From NCBI RefSeq assembly GCF_001467745.1, contig NZ_LNYG01000001.1, forward strand, positions 179,378 through 243,377: 64,000 nucleotides of DNA, read 5' to 3'. Position numbers and translations under genes: made by a program. The notes beneath the pieces were generated by a model, which was given only the letters and a program-made list of their open reading frames with translations, was not told the origin of the DNA and ran no database searches. The DNA comes from Legionella jamestowniensis. GTDB taxonomy: Bacteria > Pseudomonadota > Gammaproteobacteria > Legionellales > Legionellaceae. Below are positions 9,634-18,645 of the stretch, one piece after another (positions within the stretch are counted from its first letter, which is position 1; each line of letters opens with the position of its first letter).

Positions 9634-11630
9634 GTAAACCTGCTCCGTTTATAGCAGCGGATAAAAAAATTGCAGAATTAACATTTCGTGTGGTTATTCT
9701 TGCCGTTATTCTCACTGTGTTATTGGCGCTATCAAATGCTTATCTGGCTCTAAAATTAGGTATTTTAACTTCAGCATCCATACCTGCTGCCATTATTTCA
9801 ATGGGGATTCTGCGTTTTTTTAAAAATGCCACAATTCTTGAGAACAACGCTGTGCAAACTGCTGCCTCTGCTGGGGAGGCAGTTGCAGGAGGGATTGTTT
9901 ATACGATTCCAGCTTTAATTATTATCCAATACTGGGATGGGTTTGATTATCTCACCAATTTTTTAATTGCGGTAACGGGGGGAATTTTAGGGGTATTGTT
10001 TTCTATCCCTTTGCGTAGAGTCTTGGTTAATGAGCCTATTTTAAAGTTTCCCGAGGGACGGGCTATTGCAGAAGTTTTAAAATCTTCTGCCGAAAAAGCG
10101 GGCGTCCGCGATATTTTTTTAGGGGGTGCGGTTGGAGGTTTTATTGAGCTTTTACAAACTGGATTTAAAGTAATTGCTAACAATTGGAACTACTGGTTTG
10201 TTGCGAGACGTTCCCTGTTTGGTTTTGGTGCCGGATTTTCAGCAACCATGATAGGTGCTGGTTATTTAGTAGGGCATGAAATGGCGATTAGTATATTTTT
10301 GGGCGCCATTATTTCCTGGCTAATAGCCATGCCTATTGTAAGCCAATTTTATCCTCAGTTTTTAGAACAATACCCTGCTGATCAAGCAGCTGGGTTTTTA
10401 TGGAATAGCGAAATGAGGTATTTGGGAATTGGGGCAATGCTTTTTGCAGGTACCTGGACATTTTTAAAATTAATAAAGCCATTGTTAAAAAGTATGCAGG
10501 TCTCCTATAGGGCTTTTATGGCTAAAAGCCATTCAGACGCCCAGTTACTACGCACCGACAAAGATATACCCATGCCCTTTATTATCATTGGTGTCCTTTT
10601 TATCGCAGCGGTATTGTTTCTATTTTTTCAAATGGTTTTTCCTCTAGAAGAAGCTGGTTTTGATGGTGATTTCGGCCCAAGTATGGTGTTTGGCGCTGTG
10701 CTTTATATTTTAGTCATTGGTCTTTTATTTTCAGTCATCACTGGGTATTTTTCAGGAATGGTTGGGGTCACTGCAAGCCCTGGTAGTTCCGTGGTTATTG
10801 CCGGCATGTTATTTGCCGCCTGGATATTATTAACAGTAATGAATCATTTTTTTTCTTTGCCACTCACCAATAACCAAATTAGAGCAGCCGAAGCAATTAC
10901 TATTATTATTGGTTCGGTGGTGACTGGGATTGCTGCGATTGCCAATGATAATACGCAGGATCTAAAAGTTGGCCAGTTGGTGGGCGCTACCCCCTGGAAA
11001 CAACAGGTCATGCTATTACTAGGAGTTGTGATTTCTTCACTGGTAATACCTCCTGTAATGCAGCTTTTGTTTGATGTCTATGGCATAGCAGGAGTGATGC
11101 CCCATGATGGTATGGATCCAAGCCAGACTTTGCCAGCACCTACCGCTGCATTAATGGCGGCCATCACAGAAGCGGTTTTTCGTAACACACTTCCCTGGAC
11201 AATGATGTTTGTTGGTGCAGCCATCATTTTATCGATAATTATTCTAAATCGAGTACTTGGATTAGCGCGCTACATCAGATTGTCTATTTTAGGCGTAGCT
11301 ATTGGCATGTATTTGCCTTTGGCATCTTCATTTCCCTTATTTTTAGGTGGTATGATAGCAATGATTGTGCAATGGCGTTTAAGCAAACAAGCTTTGGCGG
11401 AAGAGGAAATGCGCCAGCGCAAACAAAAGGGTGTTTTGATTGCCTGTGGTCTTGTGGCGGGTTCAGCTTTGGTTGATGTTCTATTAGCCATTCCTTTTTC
11501 CATTTTTCATACCCCAGATGCGTTGACTCTCGTTGGTCCAGGGTGGAATAATTATGGTACCCTGCTAGGGGTATTTTCAACGTTATTGCTTGCAGGTTGG
11601 ATTGGTCATCGTGTTTGTGGTAAGGTCTAA
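9630..11630 (+). CDS. OPT family oligopeptide transporter, inner membrane
   Basis: 666 residues with about 15 hydrophobic segments. The conserved OPT N-terminal motif is present (NNAVQTAASAGEAVAGG), followed by FPEGRAIAEVLKS. OPT proteins are proton-coupled importers of small peptides or metal chelates. Position in an operon with histidine-degrading hutI fits uptake of peptides as a carbon and nitrogen source, although this substrate link is inference. The start overlaps the preceding stop by 4 bp. No truncation is visible. Confidence 0.92.
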   Translation: MSKPAPFIAADKKIAELTFRVVILAVILTVLLALSNAYLALKLGILTSASIPAAIISMGILRFFKNATILENNAVQTAASAGEAVAGGIVYTIPALIIIQYWDGFDYLTNFLIAVTGGILGVLFSIPLRRVLVNEPILKFPEGRAIAEVLKSSAEKAGVRDIFLGGAVGGFIELLQTGFKVIANNWNYWFVARRSLFGFGAGFSATMIGAGYLVGHEMAISIFLGAIISWLIAMPIVSQFYPQFLEQYPADQAAGFLWNSEMRYLGIGAMLFAGTWTFLKLIKPLLKSMQVSYRAFMAKSHSDAQLLRTDKDIPMPFIIIGVLFIAAVLFLFFQMVFPLEEAGFDGDFGPSMVFGAVLYILVIGLLFSVITGYFSGMVGVTASPGSSVVIAGMLFAAWILLTVMNHFFSLPLTNNQIRAAEAITIIIGSVVTGIAAIANDNTQDLKVGQLVGATPWKQQVMLLLGVVISSLVIPPVMQLLFDVYGIAGVMPHDGMDPSQTLPAPTAALMAAITEAVFRNTLPWTMMFVGAAIILSIIILNRVLGLARYIRLSILGVAIGMYLPLASSFPLFLGGMIAMIVQWRLSKQALAEEEMRQRKQKGVLIACGLVAGSALVDVLLAIPFSIFHTPDALTLVGPGWNNYGTLLGVFSTLLLAGWIGHRVCGKV

Positions 11631-11644
11631 GGGGTGATTAGCAA

Positions 11645-11962
11645 GTGATCGTCTATGAAGTTAATTTGGAAATTAAGGTTGCTATTTTTGATGCCTACAT
11701 TAGTTGGTTAAAACCTCATATTAAAGATTTGCTGGCACTGGATGGATTTATCAAAGCTGATTTATTATTTGATGTTGATAGCAAAGATGATAAAGAAACT
11801 AGAAAAATTACCGTTGCTTATTATCTCAAAGATTATGACACCTATAGTCACTATGTGACTAATCATGCAAACCAAATGCGTGAAGATGCTCTCAAACGTT
11901 TTAACGGGCAATTTAACGCTTCCAGGCGAGTACTAAAGCTGGAAGACACGTACTTTCTGTGA
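11645..11962 (+). CDS. DUF4286 family protein
   Basis: 105 residues from GTG at 11645 with AGGGGTGATTAGCAA upstream. The sequence (MIVYEVNLEI, DGFIKADLL, ITVAYYL, FNGQFNASRRVL) matches the small DUF4286 family, which has a ferredoxin-like alpha/beta pattern resembling EthD or monooxygenase folds. The function is unknown. It is probably the last gene of the operon that begins at 6967, only 14 bp after the transporter. Confidence 0.8.
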   Translation: MIVYEVNLEIKVAIFDAYISWLKPHIKDLLALDGFIKADLLFDVDSKDDKETRKITVAYYLKDYDTYSHYVTNHANQMREDALKRFNGQFNASRRVLKLEDTYFL

Positions 11963-12123
11963 TAGAGCCTTTTCCTATTACGAATGGCTGAATTATTCGG
12001 TCTGTTTGTTAACCGAAAAAATAACCTGTTTCCTGAAGGTTTATAACCAAACTGTAATCCGTTACATTCATTTGATAATAAAAAGGATTGATATTTATAA
12101 CTTGTATACTAAGGAGAGGATCA

Positions 12124-15100
12124 ATGTTAGAGACAATTAACTCAAGAAATAAAAAAATTTTTTCACTTATTACTATCAGTTTTCTTTTGCAAACCCAAAT
12201 TAGTTTTGGTGCCACGCAGCTTGGGCAGGGAATTTATTATGATGAACAGCAAATTGCAAAACTTGCTCAAAAATATCCGGGTCGTGTTTCGAAGGATGCT
12301 GGTTATCCATTGATTAATAACTATTCCACTTTGAAATCAATATTTCGTGGCAGTCAATTTGGCCTTAACAATAAACCTACCACTACCGGCGTATGGTGGA
12401 CACCTTTACTGGCGGTGGATAAGCCGGCTTCACAAATACAAGACAGTGACTATCTTTCTCCCCTATTACTTATTCCTAATCCTCTGACTGTGCGATTAAC
12501 GGAGCGGGGCGTTTCTTTAGGAATCCCCTTGCAAACAGCCAAGGTTGATAATGTGCATGTTGACAGGGGATACGATAATACACTCGATGTTACTCTCACA
12601 ACGGGAGATTTGAGTGGAACTGCACCTCTGGTCGCCGATTACTCGGATTGGATGGTTAAAGCAGAATGGGCTCGAAATAACACACCGTTATTTGCTGCCA
12701 GTGTCATAGAAGGCTCCCCTTTCGTTTTTCTTGAAAGAAAAAATAATCAAACGGCTTCCTATCTTCAATTCAATAACTCACAGGAAGTCAAATTATTAAG
12801 TCAGGGTGCCGGGTTAAGTGTATTTAAAACAAAAAATGCTTCCGATTCAGGTTATCGTTATTATGCTTACTTTACCAATCCTGACTCGCCAACCAATCCT
12901 TGGAAAACAGGTTCTGGCAGTGTCATCGTTCCGGTCAATCAAGGGGGGAGTGGGGCAATTGTACCTGGAACGTCAATCAATACTGCAGAAACCAATCGCT
13001 ATTTTTCCTTGGCGGTTATCCCTGCGTCCTCCGACTCAACCGCCATTGACATCGCCAATCAATTTAAACCTTATGCTTATACGTTTATTACCAATACGTC
13101 GATTAGTTATGAGTATGATAAGAATAAAGCAGAGGTGATTACTCATTTTAATTTTGATGCTGAAACGGTTTATCAACATTCGTCGTTGAAAAAGCAGCCA
13201 CTGGTTATGCTGTATCCCTGGCATATTAAAAACATGAGTAGCGATTCAAAAGCAAGTTGTCTTTTTCAGGATGATTGTGCTAGCAATAGAGGGACTATAC
13301 AAACACTTAAAGGAACAATGCATGCCTTTATTGTGCCTCTCAATTCAACATCGTCTGGAAAATCGTCTTTTACCACTGAAGTAGCATTTCGTGGCCTCCT
13401 CCCGGCACTGCCCAATCGCCTTAACCAGGCTGAGCTTGATAAAATTGCAGGTTATTCGTTTAGTTTGCCTCCCGATCCACATTTGGATGCAAAAAATCCC
13501 TGGACGGATACTTATGCCACAGGAAAATTATTAAGCAGGGAATCGCAACTTATAAAAATTGCTAACATCCTGATGGGCTCCTCAAGTAATCCTGATGCGA
13601 AGTATAAAAAGGTGCGTGATGATTTATTAGCGAATCTAAAAAAACAGATGACCAGCTTTTTGACAGGTTTAAATTATACCGACCCTTGTCCAGACGGCAC
13701 CTCTGATTGTCCACGTGCTGAGGGAAGTTGGTTTTACACGTATAACAGTGAATGGCATACGATGATGGGCTTTCCAAGTGGTTTTTTTACCGCCACGATG
13801 CTCACTGATCACCCATTTCATTGGGGTTATCTCGTTGATGGGGCTGCAACCATTGCGCAATTTGATAAAACCTGGGCACGCCAGTATGGTGCGATGGTTA
13901 ATTTACTTATTCGCGATATTTGCAATTACAAGTATCCGCAGGGAAGTGCGGAGCCTACAATATTCCCTCACTTTAGAAGTTTTGATCCCTATTCTGGCTT
14001 ATCTTCTGTTTTGGGAATGCCGTATAGTCCTGACAATGTCAATGAAGAGGACAGTGCTGAATTTATGAATCTAGCGCAAGCTATTGCTTTATGGGGATTA
14101 AATACACAGGGAATTACGTTTGAAGGGGATGATACCTTACCACAAACCTTGGTAGAAACCGGTTTATACTTATACACCACCGAAGAGCAAGGATTAAATC
14201 ATTATCATTTTAATCAAAATCCGGCGTCAGGTGTTTTCCCTACGGGCTGGGCCAATAGTTCCACTGGACAAAATTATTTATTAGTCGGCAATGTCTGGGG
14301 TGGTAAACTGGATAGGTCCACCTATTTCTGTGCAAGACAGCCTTGCTATTATCAAAATCTTGCATCAAATACCTTACCAGTTAGCGCAGGTTCTTTCTAT
14401 CTAGGCTTTGAACCGGATTTTGTGAACAGAGCATACATTGAGGATGCTAAAAATCCATGTTCAGGGGATTCATCAAATTCTGCTTATTGCGGAACATTAT
14501 TAAAATACTTAGCCCTTGGTGATGCCACAAAAGCGTCCCAATATTATACACGTTACTTTGATGAACAAGCCAACACGCCTGATCCTGGAGAATCCAAACC
14601 TAGTATTTACTATTGGATTCACAATCTCAAAGCATTGGGGCATTTAAATAAAACAATCAATGCTGATACACCTGCTTATGCTGCTTTTGGTGCAGGGGAG
14701 AGTCTTTATGTCGCGGCTTACAATAATGAAGCTTCACCAAAAGCTGTCAATTTCTACCGAGAAGGAAGTCTTGTTTGTCGTTTGGAAAATATACAGCCTG
14801 GGGAAGTGAAAGGAAGTATTTGTGGCGAGGATGAGCCCCCACCGCCAGCAACCCAGTTTTCTTATATGGTTTATGTCGGTTATCCTTTTAAACCCGTATC
14901 GATTAATAATAGTGTCACTTGTCCTGATCCAGTCACCAAGAATCCAGCTTGTTTGGTTAAAAATATTGCAGGTCCCTCGGTAATGACTATAACTGGAAGT
15001 AATAGTAACCTGTGTACCTTGGCAATCAGTAAGGAAGGTGGTGTCGCCGTGAATGGTGAAAAATCAAAGGGTTGCTACATTAACTCAACGCCAGCAACGC

Positions 15101-15141
15101 CGGATAAAGCCGGTAGTATTAATTTGCCGGGAGGTTTTTAA
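12124..15141 (+). CDS. Secreted glycoside hydrolase family 81 endo-beta-1,3-glucanase
   Basis: 1005 residues. The ATG at 12124 has a strong AAGGAGAGG ribosome site; an earlier TTG is rejected. A signal peptide ends around ISFGA. The GH81 core is recognisable: TDHPFHWGYLVDGAA (the DHHFHYGY-type motif with the acid residue), FPHFRSFDPYSG, and NEEDSAEFMN (the catalytic-Glu region usually written NQESSSEA). It hydrolyses beta-1,3-glucans of fungal, algal or protist walls outside the cell. The C-terminal 200 residues hold a Pro/Cys-containing extension (DEPPPPATQ) of unknown role. It is monocistronic. The family assignment is firm and the in vivo substrate is inferred. Confidence 0.9.
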   Translation: MLETINSRNKKIFSLITISFLLQTQISFGATQLGQGIYYDEQQIAKLAQKYPGRVSKDAGYPLINNYSTLKSIFRGSQFGLNNKPTTTGVWWTPLLAVDKPASQIQDSDYLSPLLLIPNPLTVRLTERGVSLGIPLQTAKVDNVHVDRGYDNTLDVTLTTGDLSGTAPLVADYSDWMVKAEWARNNTPLFAASVIEGSPFVFLERKNNQTASYLQFNNSQEVKLLSQGAGLSVFKTKNASDSGYRYYAYFTNPDSPTNPWKTGSGSVIVPVNQGGSGAIVPGTSINTAETNRYFSLAVIPASSDSTAIDIANQFKPYAYTFITNTSISYEYDKNKAEVITHFNFDAETVYQHSSLKKQPLVMLYPWHIKNMSSDSKASCLFQDDCASNRGTIQTLKGTMHAFIVPLNSTSSGKSSFTTEVAFRGLLPALPNRLNQAELDKIAGYSFSLPPDPHLDAKNPWTDTYATGKLLSRESQLIKIANILMGSSSNPDAKYKKVRDDLLANLKKQMTSFLTGLNYTDPCPDGTSDCPRAEGSWFYTYNSEWHTMMGFPSGFFTATMLTDHPFHWGYLVDGAATIAQFDKTWARQYGAMVNLLIRDICNYKYPQGSAEPTIFPHFRSFDPYSGLSSVLGMPYSPDNVNEEDSAEFMNLAQAIALWGLNTQGITFEGDDTLPQTLVETGLYLYTTEEQGLNHYHFNQNPASGVFPTGWANSSTGQNYLLVGNVWGGKLDRSTYFCARQPCYYQNLASNTLPVSAGSFYLGFEPDFVNRAYIEDAKNPCSGDSSNSAYCGTLLKYLALGDATKASQYYTRYFDEQANTPDPGESKPSIYYWIHNLKALGHLNKTINADTPAYAAFGAGESLYVAAYNNEASPKAVNFYREGSLVCRLENIQPGEVKGSICGEDEPPPPATQFSYMVYVGYPFKPVSINNSVTCPDPVTKNPACLVKNIAGPSVMTITGSNSNLCTLAISKEGGVAVNGEKSKGCYINSTPATPDKAGSINLPGGF

Positions 15142-15190
15142 AGAGAAACGCTTGATTATATGGGCTTGTTCTTTCTGTTAAAAAACAAAC

Positions 15191-15220
15191 TGATAAAGCC
15201 AGTTTCCACTGGCTTTATCA
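15191..15220. terminator. Perfect 13-bp hairpin between convergent genes
   Basis: Arms 15191-15203 and 15208-15220 pair perfectly around TTCC. On the minus strand the stem is followed by GTTTGTTTTTTAA, giving a U-tract for the SH2-phosphatase transcript. On the plus strand it closes the GH81 gene without a strong T-run. Confidence 0.85.
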
Positions 15221-15230
15221 AGATTAATAA

Positions 15231-17399
15231 TCAACTATGGGTAAAATCAGGAGTGGAACTGCATGAAAATTCAGTCTCACGTCGATTACATTGGCGAAAT
15301 AAACCAAATGTGCCTAGAGGGCTATTTACCGCAGCAGCGTCATTTGCCATCACTGGATTATTAACTGTGCTACATACGGCCGTGTATTTACCCATGGGTT
15401 CCAAAGGAAACTTCCCTAATATGTTATCGAGATTTCGAACATTGGCACTTGCGACGAATTCACTACTGTCGTGCCCATGAACGTAACTCACAAAATAACC
15501 TTTATGCTGAGCGTCCCGGTTAATTTTTGTATAGCTTCTATTCCACATTAGAAAAAGTAGTGGATTTTCCTTTTTGCTAATTTTGCCATTGGGTTCCGCA
15601 GCTTTGGTCAAGTCTTGTCCATTGTATAATTCGTGGATTCTGTTTCTGCAAGCATATTGTTGGTGATAGTGTTGATTAATGCGATCAATTGATTCAGCCA
15701 ATGCTTGTGGCGTGCTGTCGTTATAATCAATTCCCCAGGACACTGCTAAATTTTCTACCACTTCGATATCAATAGGGGCATGGCTATACAGAGTAATTCC
15801 ATTGTTTTCCTTATCCAGAGTATAAGAAAGAACACAGGACATCGAAGGGTATACACTCTTATAGAGTTCTACCATCTCTTTCCAATCTACTCTCTTCTCA
15901 TCAATAGCCCATTTAAGAGTTAGCATTGACTTTTGAGCAGAAAAGCCTAAAAAGCGCTCAGGGAGAAAATCGTTTTTTCCAGCGAATGGTGGAGTTGGAG
16001 CCTCTTCCTCTTCTTCGTCCATCGAGTGTTGAGAAGAGGGTAGGGCATCCTCCTCCTTAAGTTTTTTTAACTCTCTCTCCAAACTTTCTATGAATTCTAT
16101 ACTGTGGTTAGACAATAAAATTTGAACAGGAACTTTTTCTTCATGTAATTTTTTGAGTACTAGCAATGTCAAGAAATCGTTACTGCCTCTATCAGCAAGC
16201 TCATCACCGATTAACCTGATTAATAGGGTGTTACGGATGGTGTCATCGATGAATTCCATGCTATCTAATAATTCAGCAAAGCGCTGGAAATCTTCTTTGT
16301 TATGCGTATCCTTGTTATAGATCTCAGAAAGTGCCAGGTAATTTTCTTCTGGGATGCGTGCAATACCGTGAAACACCAACATAAACAGAAGTTTCATGGT
16401 ATTGGCATGAAGATCACCTAGGGTAATTTCACTGCCTTGTTTTAGCTGATAACGTTCGTTGGTTTTAGGACATTCATAAATATTGACACCCTCAATTTCA
16501 ACAGTATCTTTAAAGACTGAGTCGGTGTGTGGATTGGGTGGTACAATTGACTTTTGCCGTTTCTGTTTTCTTTTTTGCCAATATTCTTCGAAAGTTATCA
16601 GATTCTTTTTTTGCTGGGATTGTTCAATGGTTTTTCCGGGGAATTGTTTAAAGTAGGGATGAGTTGATTCCTCTTCGAGGCTGGGACTAATTCTATCCTT
16701 TTCTTCAAAACATTCCTGTTCGAGAAATTTTAACAAACTAGCCGCTTCTTCCTTTGGATTTGGTTGGTAAGTTGAACTGGCAACGATATTTTTTGGTATA
16801 TTTTCTTCTGTATACCACTCCCCATTGATGCACATACAACGGAAACACAGAATTTTATGCGTGCCTTGGATAAAATCTTTCCGTGACACAGTAATCATTC
16901 TACTGTCTGAACTTTCGCGAATAAGCCAGCTTCCTACTTTTTTGTTTTCTAATGCGGAATCGCCATTTTTATTAAAAACAAGTTTTATTTCTGGATGATG
17001 TGTTCTAGATAATGGGACATGAGTGGTTGGACTAGGATTTTTCTCTGGTTCTTCATTCAACCCAGCAATAGCAGTTAATATTTTATGACTAAGGTTTTGG
17101 CTTGCTTCATGGGCTTTAGGTAATAATAAATCCGTACGATTAAATCTAGCATGGATGAAATCAAGCAGTTTTTGAGAATCTCCATCATGCGTTTTTATAT
17201 CTTGAGGATTAACTTCGTGCGGTAAATGCCACCCGCCATTTGCAAAACAAATACGAGTATGCAATAAACCTTGCTTTTTATCATAATAAGAAACTGTTAA
17301 AAAGTTGGGATCACTGCTTTCTCTTACTAAATAAGCATCACTAGTGTCCTTAAGATCTTTATAAGAACAATTTCCTTTAAATACTATGGGTTTTTTCAT
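15231..17399 (-). CDS. Tandem SH2 domains fused to PPP-family metallophosphatase, putative effector
   Basis: 722 residues from the ATG at 17399, with GGAG 8 nt upstream; an in-frame TTG at 17417 is rejected. Two SH2-like domains are visible: residues about 5-75 with YLVRESSDPNFLTVS, and about 135-205 with WLIRESSDSRMITVS. Both keep the phosphotyrosine-binding Arg of the FLVRES strand. A PPP-type phosphatase follows, with GDLHAN at 328-333, GDELADRG at 398-405, SNHS at about 430-433 (normally GNHE), YSHAP and VHGHDS, all dinuclear metal-site motifs. An acidic loop (EEEEE) lies inside this domain. Bacterial SH2 domains have been described in Legionella, and the Legionella effectors WipA and WipB use this phosphatase fold. 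The combination suggests dephosphorylation at host phosphotyrosine sites, which is inference. No signal peptide. Confidence 0.85.
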   Translation of the reverse strand: MKKPIVFKGNCSYKDLKDTSDAYLVRESSDPNFLTVSYYDKKQGLLHTRICFANGGWHLPHEVNPQDIKTHDGDSQKLLDFIHARFNRTDLLLPKAHEASQNLSHKILTAIAGLNEEPEKNPSPTTHVPLSRTHHPEIKLVFNKNGDSALENKKVGSWLIRESSDSRMITVSRKDFIQGTHKILCFRCMCINGEWYTEENIPKNIVASSTYQPNPKEEAASLLKFLEQECFEEKDRISPSLEEESTHPYFKQFPGKTIEQSQQKKNLITFEEYWQKRKQKRQKSIVPPNPHTDSVFKDTVEIEGVNIYECPKTNERYQLKQGSEITLGDLHANTMKLLFMLVFHGIARIPEENYLALSEIYNKDTHNKEDFQRFAELLDSMEFIDDTIRNTLLIRLIGDELADRGSNDFLTLLVLKKLHEEKVPVQILLSNHSIEFIESLERELKKLKEEDALPSSQHSMDEEEEEAPTPPFAGKNDFLPERFLGFSAQKSMLTLKWAIDEKRVDWKEMVELYKSVYPSMSCVLSYTLDKENNGITLYSHAPIDIEVVENLAVSWGIDYNDSTPQALAESIDRINQHYHQQYACRNRIHELYNGQDLTKAAEPNGKISKKENPLLFLMWNRSYTKINRDAQHKGYFVSYVHGHDSSEFVASANVRNLDNILGKFPLEPMGKYTAVCSTVNNPVMANDAAAVNSPLGTFGLFRQCNRRETEFSCSSTPDFTHS

Positions 17400-17813
17400 T
17401 TTTAAGCTCCAATTCAATCAAAAAAGCTACTGAGAACAATTAGCTTTAAGCGTTAAATAAGAGACAAAAAAAGATGGGGGAACTTTTAAGCTTGGTGATA
17501 ACACTTCGCTGAATTAAAGTTAACGAACAGTACAATAATTCGATTATTGACTTCATCTTCTTTGCCTCAGCGACAAACCCGTTTAGTCATTAAAACTAAG
17601 TGTTTTTCACCAGTCCTCCAATTATCCTTGTGGAGAAGATAGGTCGCATCTAAACCATTAATGATTTAGATGTGCAAAATTTTAACAAAAAAACCTTAAG
17701 AAAATATGAAGGTGGTTTGGATGATTTACTAAACCTTTGGATAGAATTAACAAGCTGCAAAACGCCATTTGCTAAACTTAATCCTATAGCAAGGAATACG
17801 GAGGAAAGGTAAA
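17400..17813. other. Intergenic region, 414 bp, between divergent genes
   Basis: It holds the upstream regions of the SH2-phosphatase gene (minus) and the Lys-rich protein gene (plus). A short hairpin is visible with arms 17647-17654 and 17665-17672 (CATCTAAA/TTTAGATG). On the minus strand, 17444-17463 has a weak resemblance to a tandem TTAA-type PmrA box at a plausible distance from the start. No gene was found. Confidence 0.45.
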
Positions 17814-18485
17814 ATGAGTACAAAGGAAGAATCCAAGGATTCTGGTAAGCAAAAGGATATTACCCAGTCTTACAATAAGTTTAAAGAATTTGAAGGAAAA
17901 CGTTATACAGGAATGAAGGTTGGACGTAGCCATTCCTGGATTTATGATGCAGGACCGTGGAAAGAAACCAAACTAACACCGGATAAATGGGAAATTCATT
18001 ATTCAGTCACTAAACGAAGAAAAGGTAGGGCACCTAAAGGTTCTGGGGTTCCTGTAGGAACCAAGTACCATTGGTATATCCTCGCCCATCAGATTGTCGA
18101 GAAATTAAATGCCAACGATTATTCAACAGAAATGAGTGGTATAAAATATAAAGTCGCCCATCAGCGAGCCAACAAAGACGACTGGAATATTTCTGAATTA
18201 ACTCAAAAAAAGCGTTTGGTGAAAGTTTTAAAAGAACTAACCACTACACTGGAAGAAGAGATTGAAGAGGCAACTGAGAAGAGAAAAACAAAACCCAGGA
18301 AAGAAAATGTGGCTGCTACTAAAAGAAAATCTGCTTCAGCGCCTAGAAAAGGAAAAGTCGCCAAGGAAGAAACGGTTGCAAAAAAGAAAAAAGCTGCACC
18401 TGTTAAACATCTTCACAAAAAAATGCCTGCTAAAAATGAGCCTTATCATGAAGAGAAAAAATCCAGCAAAAGCGGCCATCGCTAA
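17814..18485 (+). CDS. Hypothetical protein with Lys/Ala-rich histone-H1-like tail
   Basis: 223 residues with a strong ribosome site (GGAGGAAAGG). Residues 25-125 form a compact, aromatic-rich domain (KRYTGMKVGRSHSWIYDAG, TKYHWYILAHQ) that I do not recognise. Residues about 140-223 are very basic, with repeated KKKKAA, KRK and PRK motifs similar to histone H1 or the H1-like nucleoid proteins of intracellular bacteria. The tail suggests nucleic-acid binding, either in the bacterial nucleoid or, if exported, in the host. It is monocistronic and convergent with valS. The gene is surely real, but the function is not established. Confidence 0.8.
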   Translation: MSTKEESKDSGKQKDITQSYNKFKEFEGKRYTGMKVGRSHSWIYDAGPWKETKLTPDKWEIHYSVTKRRKGRAPKGSGVPVGTKYHWYILAHQIVEKLNANDYSTEMSGIKYKVAHQRANKDDWNISELTQKKRLVKVLKELTTTLEEEIEEATEKRKTKPRKENVAATKRKSASAPRKGKVAKEETVAKKKKAAPVKHLHKKMPAKNEPYHEEKKSSKSGHR

Positions 18486-18582
18486 TGGCGGGCAGGCAAC
18501 AAATCTATAAAATTTGCTGAGTAAAAAACCATGGATAGTCTTTAATGAGAGTATCCAAGCTTAATGATTAACTTATATGCAT

Positions 18583-18634
18583 AACCTTGATTACACGCTA
18601 TAAGGCTATATCTGGTTAGCACGTAATCAAGGTT
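18583..18634. terminator. Long imperfect hairpin between convergent genes
   Basis: AACCTTGATTAC at 18583-18594 pairs with GTAATCAAGGTT at 18623-18634. A further GCTA/TAGC pairing lies inside after two mismatches, giving an 18-bp stem with one bulge and a 16-nt loop. It sits between the ends of the Lys-rich protein gene and valS and probably terminates both transcripts. Confidence 0.7.
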
Positions 18635-18645
18635 TTCATTTACTT

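Noticed and set aside
17444..17463. PmrA-box-like sequence upstream of the SH2-phosphatase gene
   Set aside because: Only about 11 of 18 consensus positions match in AT-rich DNA; too weak to report as a site despite its plausible location.
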